DNA of 43,340 bases from a virus. Made by a program: the position numbers and the translations under genes. The notes beneath the pieces are model-generated. The model did no database searches. It was not told where the DNA came from and was given only the letters and a program-made list of their open reading frames with translations. The stretch covers positions 1 through 43,340 of the IMG/VR virus record IMGVR_UViG_3300033153_004362. One strand, 5' to 3'. The stretch's first letter is position 1; each line of letters starts with the position of its first letter. Positions 13,052-19,165 of this stretch are shown here, one piece after another.

Positions 13052-13336
13052 CTAGCCTCTTTCCCGAAGCTCTTCGATTGCGAGGTTCTCCGTGGCGTAG
13101 GGACCAAAGGGGAGAGAATCGGGCAGGCAACCGGGGAAACAATACCAAAAGAACCACCCTTCACCATCGGGCAAATCTCTTCTCGGCCCATTGCACTCCG
13201 GGCAGGGTCCACCCGTTCCCGAAACATCATGATCGCCACAATCAGGACAAAGGATATACGGGGAGTAGAATACCTCAACGTCTGGCAATGCGTAGGGGTC
13301 GGATTCTCTCCTGGGGTCTGAATAATGCTGGGACAT
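13052..13336 (-). CDS. Zinc-binding hypothetical protein
   Basis: A 94-residue protein with CPDCGDHD and CPECNGPR, two Cys-x2-Cys pairs 14 residues apart (zinc ribbon), and a further pair in WYCFPGC. A Tyr/Pro-rich N-terminus precedes the ribbon. It follows a 66-base gap that holds the T-arm-like hairpin. Confidence 0.65.
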   Translation of the reverse strand: MSQHYSDPRRESDPYALPDVEVFYSPYILCPDCGDHDVSGTGGPCPECNGPRRDLPDGEGWFFWYCFPGCLPDSLPFGPYATENLAIEELRERG

Positions 13337-13365
13337 TTTCCGTCTCCGTCTAAGGGTCAGTCCTG

Positions 13366-13386
13366 GGGCCGGAGTCGAACCGGCCC
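13366..13386 (-). other. tRNA T-arm-like hairpin
   Basis: Read leftward, GGGCCGG-TTCGACT-CCGGCCC is a perfect 7-bp stem with a 7-base loop that fits the tRNA T-loop consensus TTCRANY. No D arm, anticodon arm or acceptor partner is found within 100 bases, so it is not a tRNA gene. It sits in the gap between two leftward genes (13337-13402). Confidence 0.5.
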
Positions 13387-13402
13387 ACGTCCGTGCCGGG
13401 GG

Positions 13403-13555
13403 TTAGTCGTCGTTCGTTGAGGCGAGTTTGCGGAGCCGCGCCAGAATTTCGAGGGAATCGGGGCCGATGATTTGGCCCATCTCCCAACCAGACTCTTCGT
13501 CGTAGACCCGCACAATGGACTTCCCCTTCTCCACGTCCAGCACGAACACCATCAT
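13403..13555 (-). CDS. Small hypothetical protein
   Basis: A 50-residue protein starting MMVFVLDVEKGKSIVRVYDE, with AAGGGGGAG before the double ATG. A TTG start at 13606 in the same frame would overlap the upstream gene. Compact beta then helix; function unknown. Confidence 0.55.
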   Translation of the reverse strand: MMVFVLDVEKGKSIVRVYDEESGWEMGQIIGPDSLEILARLRKLASTNDD

Positions 13556-13577
13556 CTCCCCCTTGTCAGTGACCCGC

Positions 13578-13784
13578 TCAGGCCGACTCCTGGGTGTCGG
13601 CCTCAAAGGAATCTCGCATCGGGTCGAGGCTTTTTCCTGTGTAGACTTCTACGTTCTTGGTGACTTGCGGGCCAACCGCAGAAAGTCCAATAGAGTCGAG
13701 CATAATTTGAAGGTGTCGAACCGCTGCTCGTACCTCTTTCTCTGGTCCGTCTAGTTCAATGCAGAAAATCGTGTGCTCGTCCAT
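13578..13784 (-). CDS. Small hypothetical protein, first gene of leftward operon
   Basis: A 68-residue protein starting MDEHTIFCIELDGPEKEVRA, then VRHLQIMLDSIGLSAVGPQV. AAGGGGGATAGG precedes ATG 13784; the frame to 13853 has no better start. The 'beta, long helix, beta' look fits a small ferredoxin-like fold. As first gene it would be read from promoters in the control region to its right. Confidence 0.6.
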   Translation of the reverse strand: MDEHTIFCIELDGPEKEVRAAVRHLQIMLDSIGLSAVGPQVTKNVEVYTGKSLDPMRDSFEADTQESA

Positions 13785-13887
13785 CCTATCCCCCTTGGTT
13801 AAGGTCTGGCCCTTTACTGTGCAGATCCCATGCCACAACCAAAAAGTGAGCATCTAAGCCAAAAAGAGGAAGCGACCGAGAGCGAGT

Positions 13888-13926
13888 AGTGCGGTAAATC
13901 GCGGATTTCTCGCAAAATACCGCACT
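13888..13926. promoter_or_regulatory. Nested inverted repeat
   Basis: AGTGCGGTA (13888-13896) pairs with TACCGCACT (13918-13926), nine perfect bases; inside lies AAATC-GCG-GATTT, a second palindrome. It stands about 100 bases upstream of the first leftward gene, so it may be an operator or an RNA hairpin in its leader. Confidence 0.45.
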
Positions 13927-14163
13927 AGAGGCTTCGGGAAACCTTCGGTTCCCCCACACCCCAGCCGCGACCCCACAACACCTCTTAATGGCAAATCAGC
14001 AGATACACAGAAGCAAGACAGACAGATGACAGGAGAAGCAAGAGGAAGGGGAGAAGGGAAGGGTCAGTGTAGAGACGGGAGAAAGGTCAGGCGTGTATGG
14101 GTACGGGTAAGGGGTAAGGTGTGGGCAAGGTATGGTGTCGGAGTAGGGGAAAGGTCTGTAGGT

Positions 14164-14214
14164 GTGTCAATTAGACACGCCCTATTAGACCAGGTGGTCG
14201 TGTCAATGTGACAC
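14164..14214. promoter_or_regulatory. Three tandem palindromes, likely repressor operators
   Basis: GTGTC-AATTA-GACAC (14164-14178), GACCA-GG-TGGTC (14188-14199) and GTGTCA-ATG-TGACAC (14200-14214). The first and third share the half-site GTGTCA. On the minus strand both contain TTGACA, a perfect -35 hexamer, so binding could control leftward promoters, though no good -10 is seen at the right distance. Confidence 0.55.
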
Positions 14215-14438
14215 GGTATTAGGTGTGGTGAACGTTCTATGTTTCCAGGGGGTAGGCACTTTCACTCCCCGGAAAGCTCGCGCCACCACTAGCTTTTTAG
14301 GGCCTCGACCCCCGGACCCGGCCCCTACCCCAGGACTGGCTCCGACGTGCCTCAGATGGCCCGTAAAGACCCTTCAACGGCTAACCCGGGACCAGGCCCT
14401 ACCCAGGAAATGGGCCTAAGCGGGTACGGCGCAAGGGT

Positions 14439-14467
14439 TTGGCGGGTTATCCACAGTGGCGTATAAT
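14439..14467 (+). promoter_or_regulatory. Sigma-70-type promoter overlapping a DnaA-box 9-mer
   Basis: TTGGCG (14439-14444), 17 bases, TATAAT (14462-14467). The spacer holds TTATCCACA (14447-14455), the E. coli consensus DnaA box. Just after lies ATAATA-TC-TATTAT, an AT palindrome in otherwise GC-rich DNA. The transcript would start near 14474. Confidence 0.55.
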
Positions 14468-14473
14468 ATCTAT

Positions 14474-14551
14474 TATGTAAAGCTAGGCCAGGGGGTGTTT
14501 TCGGTCCCTGGCGTCCAGGAAGGAAGGAAAGGCCGGCCCCTAGCTTTTCTT
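14474..14551 (+). ncRNA. Candidate approximately 75-nt small RNA
   Basis: From the expected start of the promoter above, the RNA would begin with AAAGCTAGG (14479-14487), which pairs with CCTAGCTTT (14539-14547) followed by TCTT. Inside is a hairpin CCTGG-CGT-CCAGG (14507-14519). A closed fold ending in a U-rich tail right after a promoter suggests a discrete RNA, comparable in size to lambda OOP. No target is known. Confidence 0.35.
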
Positions 14552-14871
14552 CATCGCGCTTCTTCAAAGGTAAATTACCCCTACCCTCGGGCCAATCCAG
14601 TTTCCCCGAACCAGACCCTTAACCTAGGAACATACCCTTTTACCGTTGGTACGTCTGAAGAAATGGCTTCCCGGGGCCAGTTCCAGGCCACCTAACCGAC
14701 CCGTGAAAAGCCCCAAAACCGACCTAACCGTGCGAATGACAAGCACTTAGCTACCCGCGTGTAACCTTTGAAATGCCTCGAAACACGGGGGTTTGACCCG
14801 GAATGGCCGGTTCCGACCCGACCCAGGGGCCTTTTCGGGAACGGGTGGGGCTGTTAGTTTCCGTTTAGGTC

Positions 14872-14900
14872 TTGTGCTGGGGTCTGGGGGGTGGTAGAGT
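14872..14900 (+). promoter_or_regulatory. Putative late promoter
   Basis: TTGTGC (14872-14877), 17 bases, TAGAGT (14895-14900), moderately close to consensus. It is the last promoter-like site before the long rightward operon 15119-41332 and would place the cloverleaf RNA (14969-15099) in the leader. Confidence 0.35.
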
Positions 14901-14924
14901 GGAGTATCCTGACCAGAGGAGGTG

Positions 14925-15107
14925 ATGCCCAATGCCGACGATAACTCCCATAGACCAGTTGTGACCCTACCCCTTCAGTGGTGGTTGCGGTGCGTGGCGA
15001 TCCCGCAATCAGTCACGCGCTCACGAAAGCTGCTCCGTTCGATAGCGGCAACGCATGGGCAGAGTCGGTGTGAATCCGGCCAACCGTCACTGAAGGGGTT
15101 CTTTTAA
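14925..15107 (+). CDS. Possible 60-residue ORF overlapping the structured RNA
   Basis: ATG 14925 lies two bases after AGGAGG, too close for good initiation; an overlapping ATG at 14932 is better spaced and opens a 10-residue frame (MPTITPIDQL). The longer frame covers the cloverleaf RNA to TAA 15105-15107 and encodes a Trp/Arg-rich sequence with no recognisable domain. I favour RNA over protein here, with the short frame as a possible leader peptide. Confidence 0.2.
   Translation: MPNADDNSHRPVVTLPLQWWLRCVAIPQSVTRSRKLLRSIAATHGQSRCESGQPSLKGFF
14969..15099 (+). ncRNA. Cloverleaf-like structured RNA upstream of packaging genes
   Basis: A closing helix pairs 14969-14987 with 15081-15099: 19 consecutive pairs with only two tandem G-U wobbles. 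Inside are three hairpins: GCGTG/CACGC (14992-14996 with 15014-15018), GCTGCT/AGCGGC (15029-15034 with 15044-15049) and GTCGG/CCGGC (15064-15068 with 15076-15080). The last has a 7-base loop TGTGAAT, a T-loop-like sequence, and stacks directly on the closing helix as a T arm does on an acceptor stem. TTCTTTT follows. The piece GGTGTGAATCC and the later CACTG also resemble cobalamin riboswitch core motifs, but the rest of that fold is missing. No known class assigned. Confidence 0.5.
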
Positions 15108-15118
15108 GGAGAGTGGAG

Positions 15119-15382
15119 ATGACGAAAGAGCAGTGGGCGGAGATCCTTTTGATCGAGAAAGGCTGGCCTGCGGGGTTTTTCTACGGCCCCATGCTGGCTG
15201 ATATTTGCGATGTCGCTGGCCCGGCTGGTCTTGCTGCGTTCTTGTTGAAAGGGCACTTCACCCGGGCCGACGTGGAGGTGCTTCGTGAGATTCAACAACG
15301 GGGTGGCGACGCTTGGTGGTGCGACGACATTGATGTGGGTGAGATCGCCGACCGCATCCAAGCCCTCCTACCCGATGACTGA
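15119..15382 (+). CDS. Hypothetical protein, first gene of late operon
   Basis: An 87-residue acidic helical protein (MTKEQWAEILLIEKGWPAGF ... VLREIQQRGGDAWWCDD). AAGGAG lies seven bases before ATG 15119. Ends with an overlap into the SWIM-type gene. Function unknown. Confidence 0.6.
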   Translation: MTKEQWAEILLIEKGWPAGFFYGPMLADICDVAGPAGLAAFLLKGHFTRADVEVLREIQQRGGDAWWCDDIDVGEIADRIQALLPDD

Positions 15383-15629
15383 CCGCCTGGAGCTTGCCCG
15401 GGGTTTGACAGTGGCGGAGGTGGAAGGCGGTTTTCTGGTGTCGGGTCATTGGGTAAATTCTGAGCTTGACGATTGTGATTGCGGCGATTTCATTTGGAGA
15501 GGTGGTCCTTGCAAGCATATTTTAGCGGTGAAACTTTTTCAGGAGGAGAGAGAGCATGAGGAAGTCGAAGTTTCAGGAGAGGGCGGAAGCGAAGATGCTG
15601 GAGTTGGCGACGGCGGCGGAAAGCGTTAG
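15375..15629 (+). CDS. SWIM zinc-finger-like small protein
   Basis: An 84-residue protein. CDCGDFIWRGGPCKHILAV is Cys-x-Cys-x(n)-Cys-x-His, the signature of the SWIM zinc finger, which binds DNA or protein partners. The C-terminus is an acidic Gly-rich tail. Start at 15375 overlaps the previous stop. In this place, before the terminase, it may help packaging or late regulation; that is inference. Confidence 0.7.
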   Translation: MTDRLELARGLTVAEVEGGFLVSGHWVNSELDDCDCGDFIWRGGPCKHILAVKLFQEEREHEEVEVSGEGGSEDAGVGDGGGKR

Positions 15630-15792
15630 GGCTACCGCCGACCATCACCAGGGGGTGGTCAACGGCCTTGTCCAGGATGCCGAAGAACTGGACCGCCAGG
15701 CCAACCTCCTCCAGGCCCTGATCGACGCCGAGGACGACACCACAGACAGCCCGTCGCCTGTTACTGACACCACGGAGGAGCCCGTTGGCTAA
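15556..15792 (+). CDS. Small coiled-coil protein
   Basis: A 78-residue protein: a basic start (MRKSKFQERAEAKMLEL), a coiled coil with heptads (about 10-58; VQDAEELDRQANLLQALIDA) and an acidic Thr/Ser tail. AGGAGGAGAG precedes the ATG. Overlaps the SWIM-type gene by 74 bases. Confidence 0.6.
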   Translation: MRKSKFQERAEAKMLELATAAESVRATADHHQGVVNGLVQDAEELDRQANLLQALIDAEDDTTDSPSPVTDTTEEPVG

Positions 15793-16456
15793 CCCCCCGG
15801 ACGAGGGCAAGAAGGTTTTGTCGAGGAACGGCCCCGGCCAGCCGAAGTGGCGGCACTACGGCCAGCAGCCGCTGAAACGGCGGGACGGCCTCCCTGTCCT
15901 TGCCAAACAGATTCCGCTGAAAATTCTTCCCCGCGAAATGATCGAGCCGCTGACGGATCCTCAGGTCCGGTTTTTGGTTGCTTTTTGGAAGATCGGCCAC
16001 GAGAACGAGGCTTTAGCTCAGATCGGCTACTCGAAGTCCGGCTTTGGCAAGTGGAGGAATCAGTCTAGGAATAAAGAAGCCTTCATCGCTGCGTATGAGT
16101 TGATGAAGGGGATCATAGACGACTACTGGGAGGCGAAGGCGGAACGCAGTTGGGATGAGGGGTACGAGGAGCACGAAGACGTTTATGACAAAAAGCTGGG
16201 TGAGAAGGGCGAGTGGGATGGGGTGTCCTTTACCCGTCGCCGCTACAAGACGCGGGTGAAACGCGATCCGGGGATCTTGAAGACGATCCTGAGTTCCAGG
16301 ATGCCGGAGAAGTACGGCAAGCCCGGCCAGGGCGGCGGCGGCACGACGATCAACGTGATCTTTGAGAGTGTAGACGTGAAAGAGAAGGCTGAAGTCGTAG
16401 AAAGCACAGAAGTCATGCCTGTAGAGGTCGTAGACCAGGAGGAAGAGAATGGGTAA
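15785..16456 (+). CDS. Terminase small subunit-like protein
   Basis: A 223-residue protein with a TTG start (GGAGGAG seven bases upstream). The middle, LTDPQVRFLVAFWKIGHENE then ALAQIGYSKSGFGKWRNQSR, is a helix-turn-helix of the small-terminase type, followed by helices (AYELMKGIIDDYWEAKAERS). Its C-terminal part, SRMPEKYGKPG, is a phrase frequent in phage small terminases (the 'P.kYg' motif), then an acidic tail. Small terminase recognises phage DNA and starts packaging. Two genes separate it from the large subunit at 17442. Confidence 0.7.
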   Translation: MANPPDEGKKVLSRNGPGQPKWRHYGQQPLKRRDGLPVLAKQIPLKILPREMIEPLTDPQVRFLVAFWKIGHENEALAQIGYSKSGFGKWRNQSRNKEAFIAAYELMKGIIDDYWEAKAERSWDEGYEEHEDVYDKKLGEKGEWDGVSFTRRRYKTRVKRDPGILKTILSSRMPEKYGKPGQGGGGTTINVIFESVDVKEKAEVVESTEVMPVEVVDQEEENG

Positions 16457-16736
16457 GTACAGCAGAAAGCCTGGAGTTGTTGAGGCGATGCAGTTCACGG
16501 ATAAATCGAAGGACCAGTGCTTCCACTTCGTGGGCGGGAACCGTCACGCGGATTTCGAGGAAGTGGATGAGGACTTGGGAATCCCGATCCTTGTTTTTGA
16601 CACCATCCACGGCGACGAAGCAGTGGCGCGTTTTGGCGACTGGCTCATAAAGGAGCCGGATGGAGTTCACTGCTACCCCTGCAAGCCCGACATCTTCGAG
16701 GCGACCTACGAGCCCGTGGAGGCCGACCATGATTGA
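16449..16736 (+). CDS. Conserved phage protein (PGVVEA family)
   Basis: A 95-residue protein with the pattern of a widespread phage family: RKPGVVEAMQF, IPILVFDTIHGDEAVARFGD, WLIKEPDG, and DIFEATYEPV at the end. Function unknown; it often stands near structural or packaging genes. AGGAGGAAG precedes the ATG. Confidence 0.7.
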   Translation: MGKYSRKPGVVEAMQFTDKSKDQCFHFVGGNRHADFEEVDEDLGIPILVFDTIHGDEAVARFGDWLIKEPDGVHCYPCKPDIFEATYEPVEADHD

Positions 16737-17061
16737 CGGAGTCCTTCCGCACGACATGGCGGAGAGAGCGAGAGAGAAGTTGGAGGAGCTGGAGAAGTCT
16801 CAGAGGATCGCAAGACCCCTTGGCCCTAGGGTGCTCGTGGAGCCGCTGGAAGAGAAGCACGAGGGGAGGGTCATCACCACCGAAGAGATCGTCGGTTCCA
16901 TACCTACTAAAGGACTGGTGATTGCCATCGGCGACGAAGTGACCAAGGTTCGTGTAGGTGAGGAGGTGTTTTTCCGCCAGTACGCAGGGATCGAAATCAT
17001 GGTCGGCGAGGACGAACTGTTGATCTTCCAGGAAGGTGATCTGCTGGTGGTGTGGAGATGA
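16729..17061 (+). CDS. GroES-like co-chaperonin
   Basis: A 110-residue protein. From about residue 28: RPLGPRVLVEPLEEKHEGRV, then GLVIAIGDEVTKVRVGEEVF, FRQYAGIEI and ELLIFQEGDLLVVW. This follows the GroES/Cpn10 pattern (RPLgDRVLV...eE...GiI / G.V.avG / vkvGd.V.F..yaG.Ei / d.lil.e.dilavi) strand by strand. The mobile loop (TTEEIVGSIPTK) is shorter than in GroES. Phages such as T4 (gp31) and RB49 use a GroES-like lid to fold the capsid protein with host GroEL. Placement just before TerL and upstream of the capsid gene suits that. An N-terminal helix of about 25 residues is extra. ATG 16729 overlaps the previous stop. Confidence 0.75.
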   Translation: MIDGVLPHDMAERAREKLEELEKSQRIARPLGPRVLVEPLEEKHEGRVITTEEIVGSIPTKGLVIAIGDEVTKVRVGEEVFFRQYAGIEIMVGEDELLIFQEGDLLVVWR

Positions 17062-17438
17062 AAAGATCAAACTTCCTGAAAAGCCTGCTCGCGCTGCCGT
17101 TCGTGCCAAAGGTTTTGGCCGAAGATCAGGGCGCAGCCCTCCCGAAGGGGCCGTACACTCCAGTCGAGCCGCCGAAGTGCCCAGTCTGTCTGGATCGCGG
17201 GGTAATCCCCGTAGACTTCGGTGGGACTCGTGGGGTCGTGGGGTACAACAACGGCGACTATCTCCCAGACTCTGGCTCTGAGATCACAGAGATGGCGTGC
17301 CCTCGCTGCGCTCCGACCGTAGATGAAATCCCTCAAATTAGCCGCCACTACTCCGTTACCACCATGAAGGAGATTGACCGAATCTGGAGGGATTGTAGGA
17401 AAAAGGTTTTTGAAGGCATGGAGACGCCATGGGAGTAG
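17058..17438 (+). CDS. Exported or membrane-anchored zinc-ribbon protein
   Basis: A 126-residue protein. MKRSNFLKSLLALPFVPKVL is a signal-like N-terminus (Lys-Arg, hydrophobic core, Ala-Glu cut site). CPVCLDRG and CPRCAPTV are two Cys-x2-Cys pairs, likely one zinc ribbon. The combination in a gene between GroES-like and TerL is unusual. ATG overlaps the GroES-like stop. Confidence 0.55.
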   Translation: MKRSNFLKSLLALPFVPKVLAEDQGAALPKGPYTPVEPPKCPVCLDRGVIPVDFGGTRGVVGYNNGDYLPDSGSEITEMACPRCAPTVDEIPQISRHYSVTTMKEIDRIWRDCRKKVFEGMETPWE

Positions 17439-17441
17439 CCT

Positions 17442-18866
17442 ATGGCTGAAGAGCGCGTCCAGATACCTGCTGCACGGCCTCACCAGAAGCCGGTACTTGA
17501 CGACCCCTCAAGATTCAAAATTCTGCGCTGGGGACGACGCGCTGGCAAGACTTCTATCGACCTGATCGCTGCAACTCTCGGCCACGGAGCCCAGCCAAAC
17601 GGCAGGGGGATGGCCGATGGCGGCGACATCCTCTGGGTCTACCGGGATTTCACAAACGCCCAGGTCGCCTGGAAACAACTCAAGCAGATCTTCGCTGGGA
17701 AAAAGGGCTTCGACAAAAGCGAGCAGTGGCACACGATCACCTTCCATAAGGGCGGTTCGGTCAGAATCGTCAGCGCCGACAACATAGATTCAGTCAGAGG
17801 CGACAAGTGGGACGGCGCGATCATCGACGAAGCCGCCCACATGAAGCTCAACGACGTGTTCTGGAACGTCGTCCGTCCCGGCCTAGCCGACCGTCACGGC
17901 TGGGCCATCTTCACGTCAACGACCTGGCCGGGCTCCTATTTCAACGACCTCTGCAAGGCCGTAATGGCCGGAGAACGCCGAAACTGGAAGCACTTCTACG
18001 CGACCGGCTGGGACAATGACATGATGGACCCCGTCGAGCTACAGGAGATGGCCGACGACTACGACGACGAGATGAAACGGGACTGCGAGGTTTTCGCCAA
18101 ACTCGTTGTTCCTGGGGGGTTAGCTTTTCCGCAGTGGGAGGAGAGTGTTCATGTCTACGACTTCAACCCGCCCATGGACTGGCCGTGGGTCGGCTGTATC
18201 GACTATGGCTGGCACCAGGGCTGGTTCGGTCTGGGAGCGTGCGGGCCGGAGGGAAACATTCACTTCCGCATCGAACTCGCCTTTTCAGAGACCGCTCCTT
18301 ATGATCTTGGCGCTGAGATTGCTCATCTGATCCACGGCAAGCATCCGCTCCCGATGTTCATCGTCCACGACTCGGCGATGGGCGCGTTGATGGACGGCAC
18401 GCTGACGGTGGCCCAGAAGTTCCAAGCTGGGCTTCTTTCGGTGCTCCGCGACGAAGCCCCGCCCGTCGTTCCGGGTCCCAAGGGGCCGGGTTCAAGGAGC
18501 ATCGGCACGACGCTGTTCCGCGAAGCCCTCGGCTGGAAGAAGCCAGGGGACTGGCCTCTGACGCCGCTGAAGCCCTGGATGAGACCTAAGCTCACCTTCC
18601 ATCCCCAGTGCCCTTACGCGATCCGTACGATACCTTCCCTGCCGCGTTCGCCGACTGACATCGACGACGTAGACACGAACGCCGAGGACCATGCGTTCGA
18701 CGCCATCAAATACCTACTCATGTACCGCACACCGAGAGCGGAAAGAAGAGAACCGCCTCAAAGCGAGAGGATGAAAAAATGGATGGAGCCCGAACCCCAG
18801 GAAGATGGGTATCAATATGGCGAAGGCTTGTGGGACCCCCTCGGAAGCGCCCCCTGGAACTATTAG
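17442..18866 (+). CDS. Terminase large subunit
   Basis: A 474-residue packaging ATPase/nuclease. Walker A is GRRAGKTS (about residues 30-37), Walker B with catalytic Glu AIIDEAAH (about 126-133), coupling motif FTSTTW (about 155-160). The RNase H-like nuclease domain has CIDYGWHQG (first Asp about 253), FIVHDSAMG (about 307-315) and EDHAFDAIKYLL (about 416-427). It drives DNA into the prohead and cuts the concatemer. It follows TAG of the preceding gene after three bases. Confidence 0.92.
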   Translation: MAEERVQIPAARPHQKPVLDDPSRFKILRWGRRAGKTSIDLIAATLGHGAQPNGRGMADGGDILWVYRDFTNAQVAWKQLKQIFAGKKGFDKSEQWHTITFHKGGSVRIVSADNIDSVRGDKWDGAIIDEAAHMKLNDVFWNVVRPGLADRHGWAIFTSTTWPGSYFNDLCKAVMAGERRNWKHFYATGWDNDMMDPVELQEMADDYDDEMKRDCEVFAKLVVPGGLAFPQWEESVHVYDFNPPMDWPWVGCIDYGWHQGWFGLGACGPEGNIHFRIELAFSETAPYDLGAEIAHLIHGKHPLPMFIVHDSAMGALMDGTLTVAQKFQAGLLSVLRDEAPPVVPGPKGPGSRSIGTTLFREALGWKKPGDWPLTPLKPWMRPKLTFHPQCPYAIRTIPSLPRSPTDIDDVDTNAEDHAFDAIKYLLMYRTPRAERREPPQSERMKKWMEPEPQEDGYQYGEGLWDPLGSAPWNY

Positions 18867-19165
18867 TAGAGGCGCTGGAAAATGAGCGCGACCACCTGAG
18901 AGTCCAAAACGCCCGGCTCACAGAGGCATTGCTCTCCATGAAGAAGGAGGGTTATCAATACCAAGGCCCTGCAATCACGGACTCTCCTGACCCCGTCAGT
19001 CTGCCTGACGTGGTGACAGCGGCGATAACTGAGACCAGCGGCAACGACCAGGAGTTGGCGATCCAGCAGATGGTGTACGCCCAGAACCTCATCGACGGCG
19101 GTGAGGAACCTGAGTTTGTTGCCTCGATCATCAGAGACGGCGTTGACACGGAGAGCTTCAAATGA
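18779..19165 (+). CDS. Hypothetical coiled-coil protein, start uncertain
   Basis: Up to 128 residues from ATG 18779, which overlaps TerL by 88 bases; a GTG at about 18828 would be a shorter choice. A helix LELLVEALENERDHLRVQNA is a likely coiled coil, and the C-terminal half (IQQMVYAQNLIDGGEEPEFV) is helical. It stands between TerL and portal, where several phages carry a small unknown gene. Its stop overlaps the portal ATG. Confidence 0.6.
   Translation: MDGARTPGRWVSIWRRLVGPPRKRPLELLVEALENERDHLRVQNARLTEALLSMKKEGYQYQGPAITDSPDPVSLPDVVTAAITETSGNDQELAIQQMVYAQNLIDGGEEPEFVASIIRDGVDTESFK

Larger units (their letters stand above)
13785..14924. other. Non-coding control region between the leftward and late operons
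   Basis: About 1.1 kb with no convincing gene; the short frames in it lack ribosome sites. It separates the leftward operon from the rightward late operon. Contents in order: nested inverted repeat (13888-13926), a hairpin GGGAAACC/GGTTCCC near 13936-13953, a purine-rich, G-rich plus strand (about 14000-14160) with a near G-quadruplex (14099-14124), three tandem palindromes (14164-14214), then a C-rich plus strand (about 14240-14850) with repeated short motifs (CTAGCTTTT at 14289 and 14540; AACCGACC around 14695 and 14720), a promoter with a DnaA-box 9-mer, and a late promoter. Confidence 0.75.

Noticed and set aside
13337-13402. A complete tRNA gene
   Set aside because: Only the T arm is present; no matching acceptor 5' strand, D arm or anticodon arm within reach on either side.
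14026-14211. 61-residue frame in the control region
   Set aside because: Gly/Arg/Val repeat translation of G-rich DNA that runs through the operator palindromes; no ribosome site.
14747-14932. 61-residue minus-strand frame in the control region
   Set aside because: Pro/Arg-rich translation of C-rich DNA with no start signal and no coupled neighbour.
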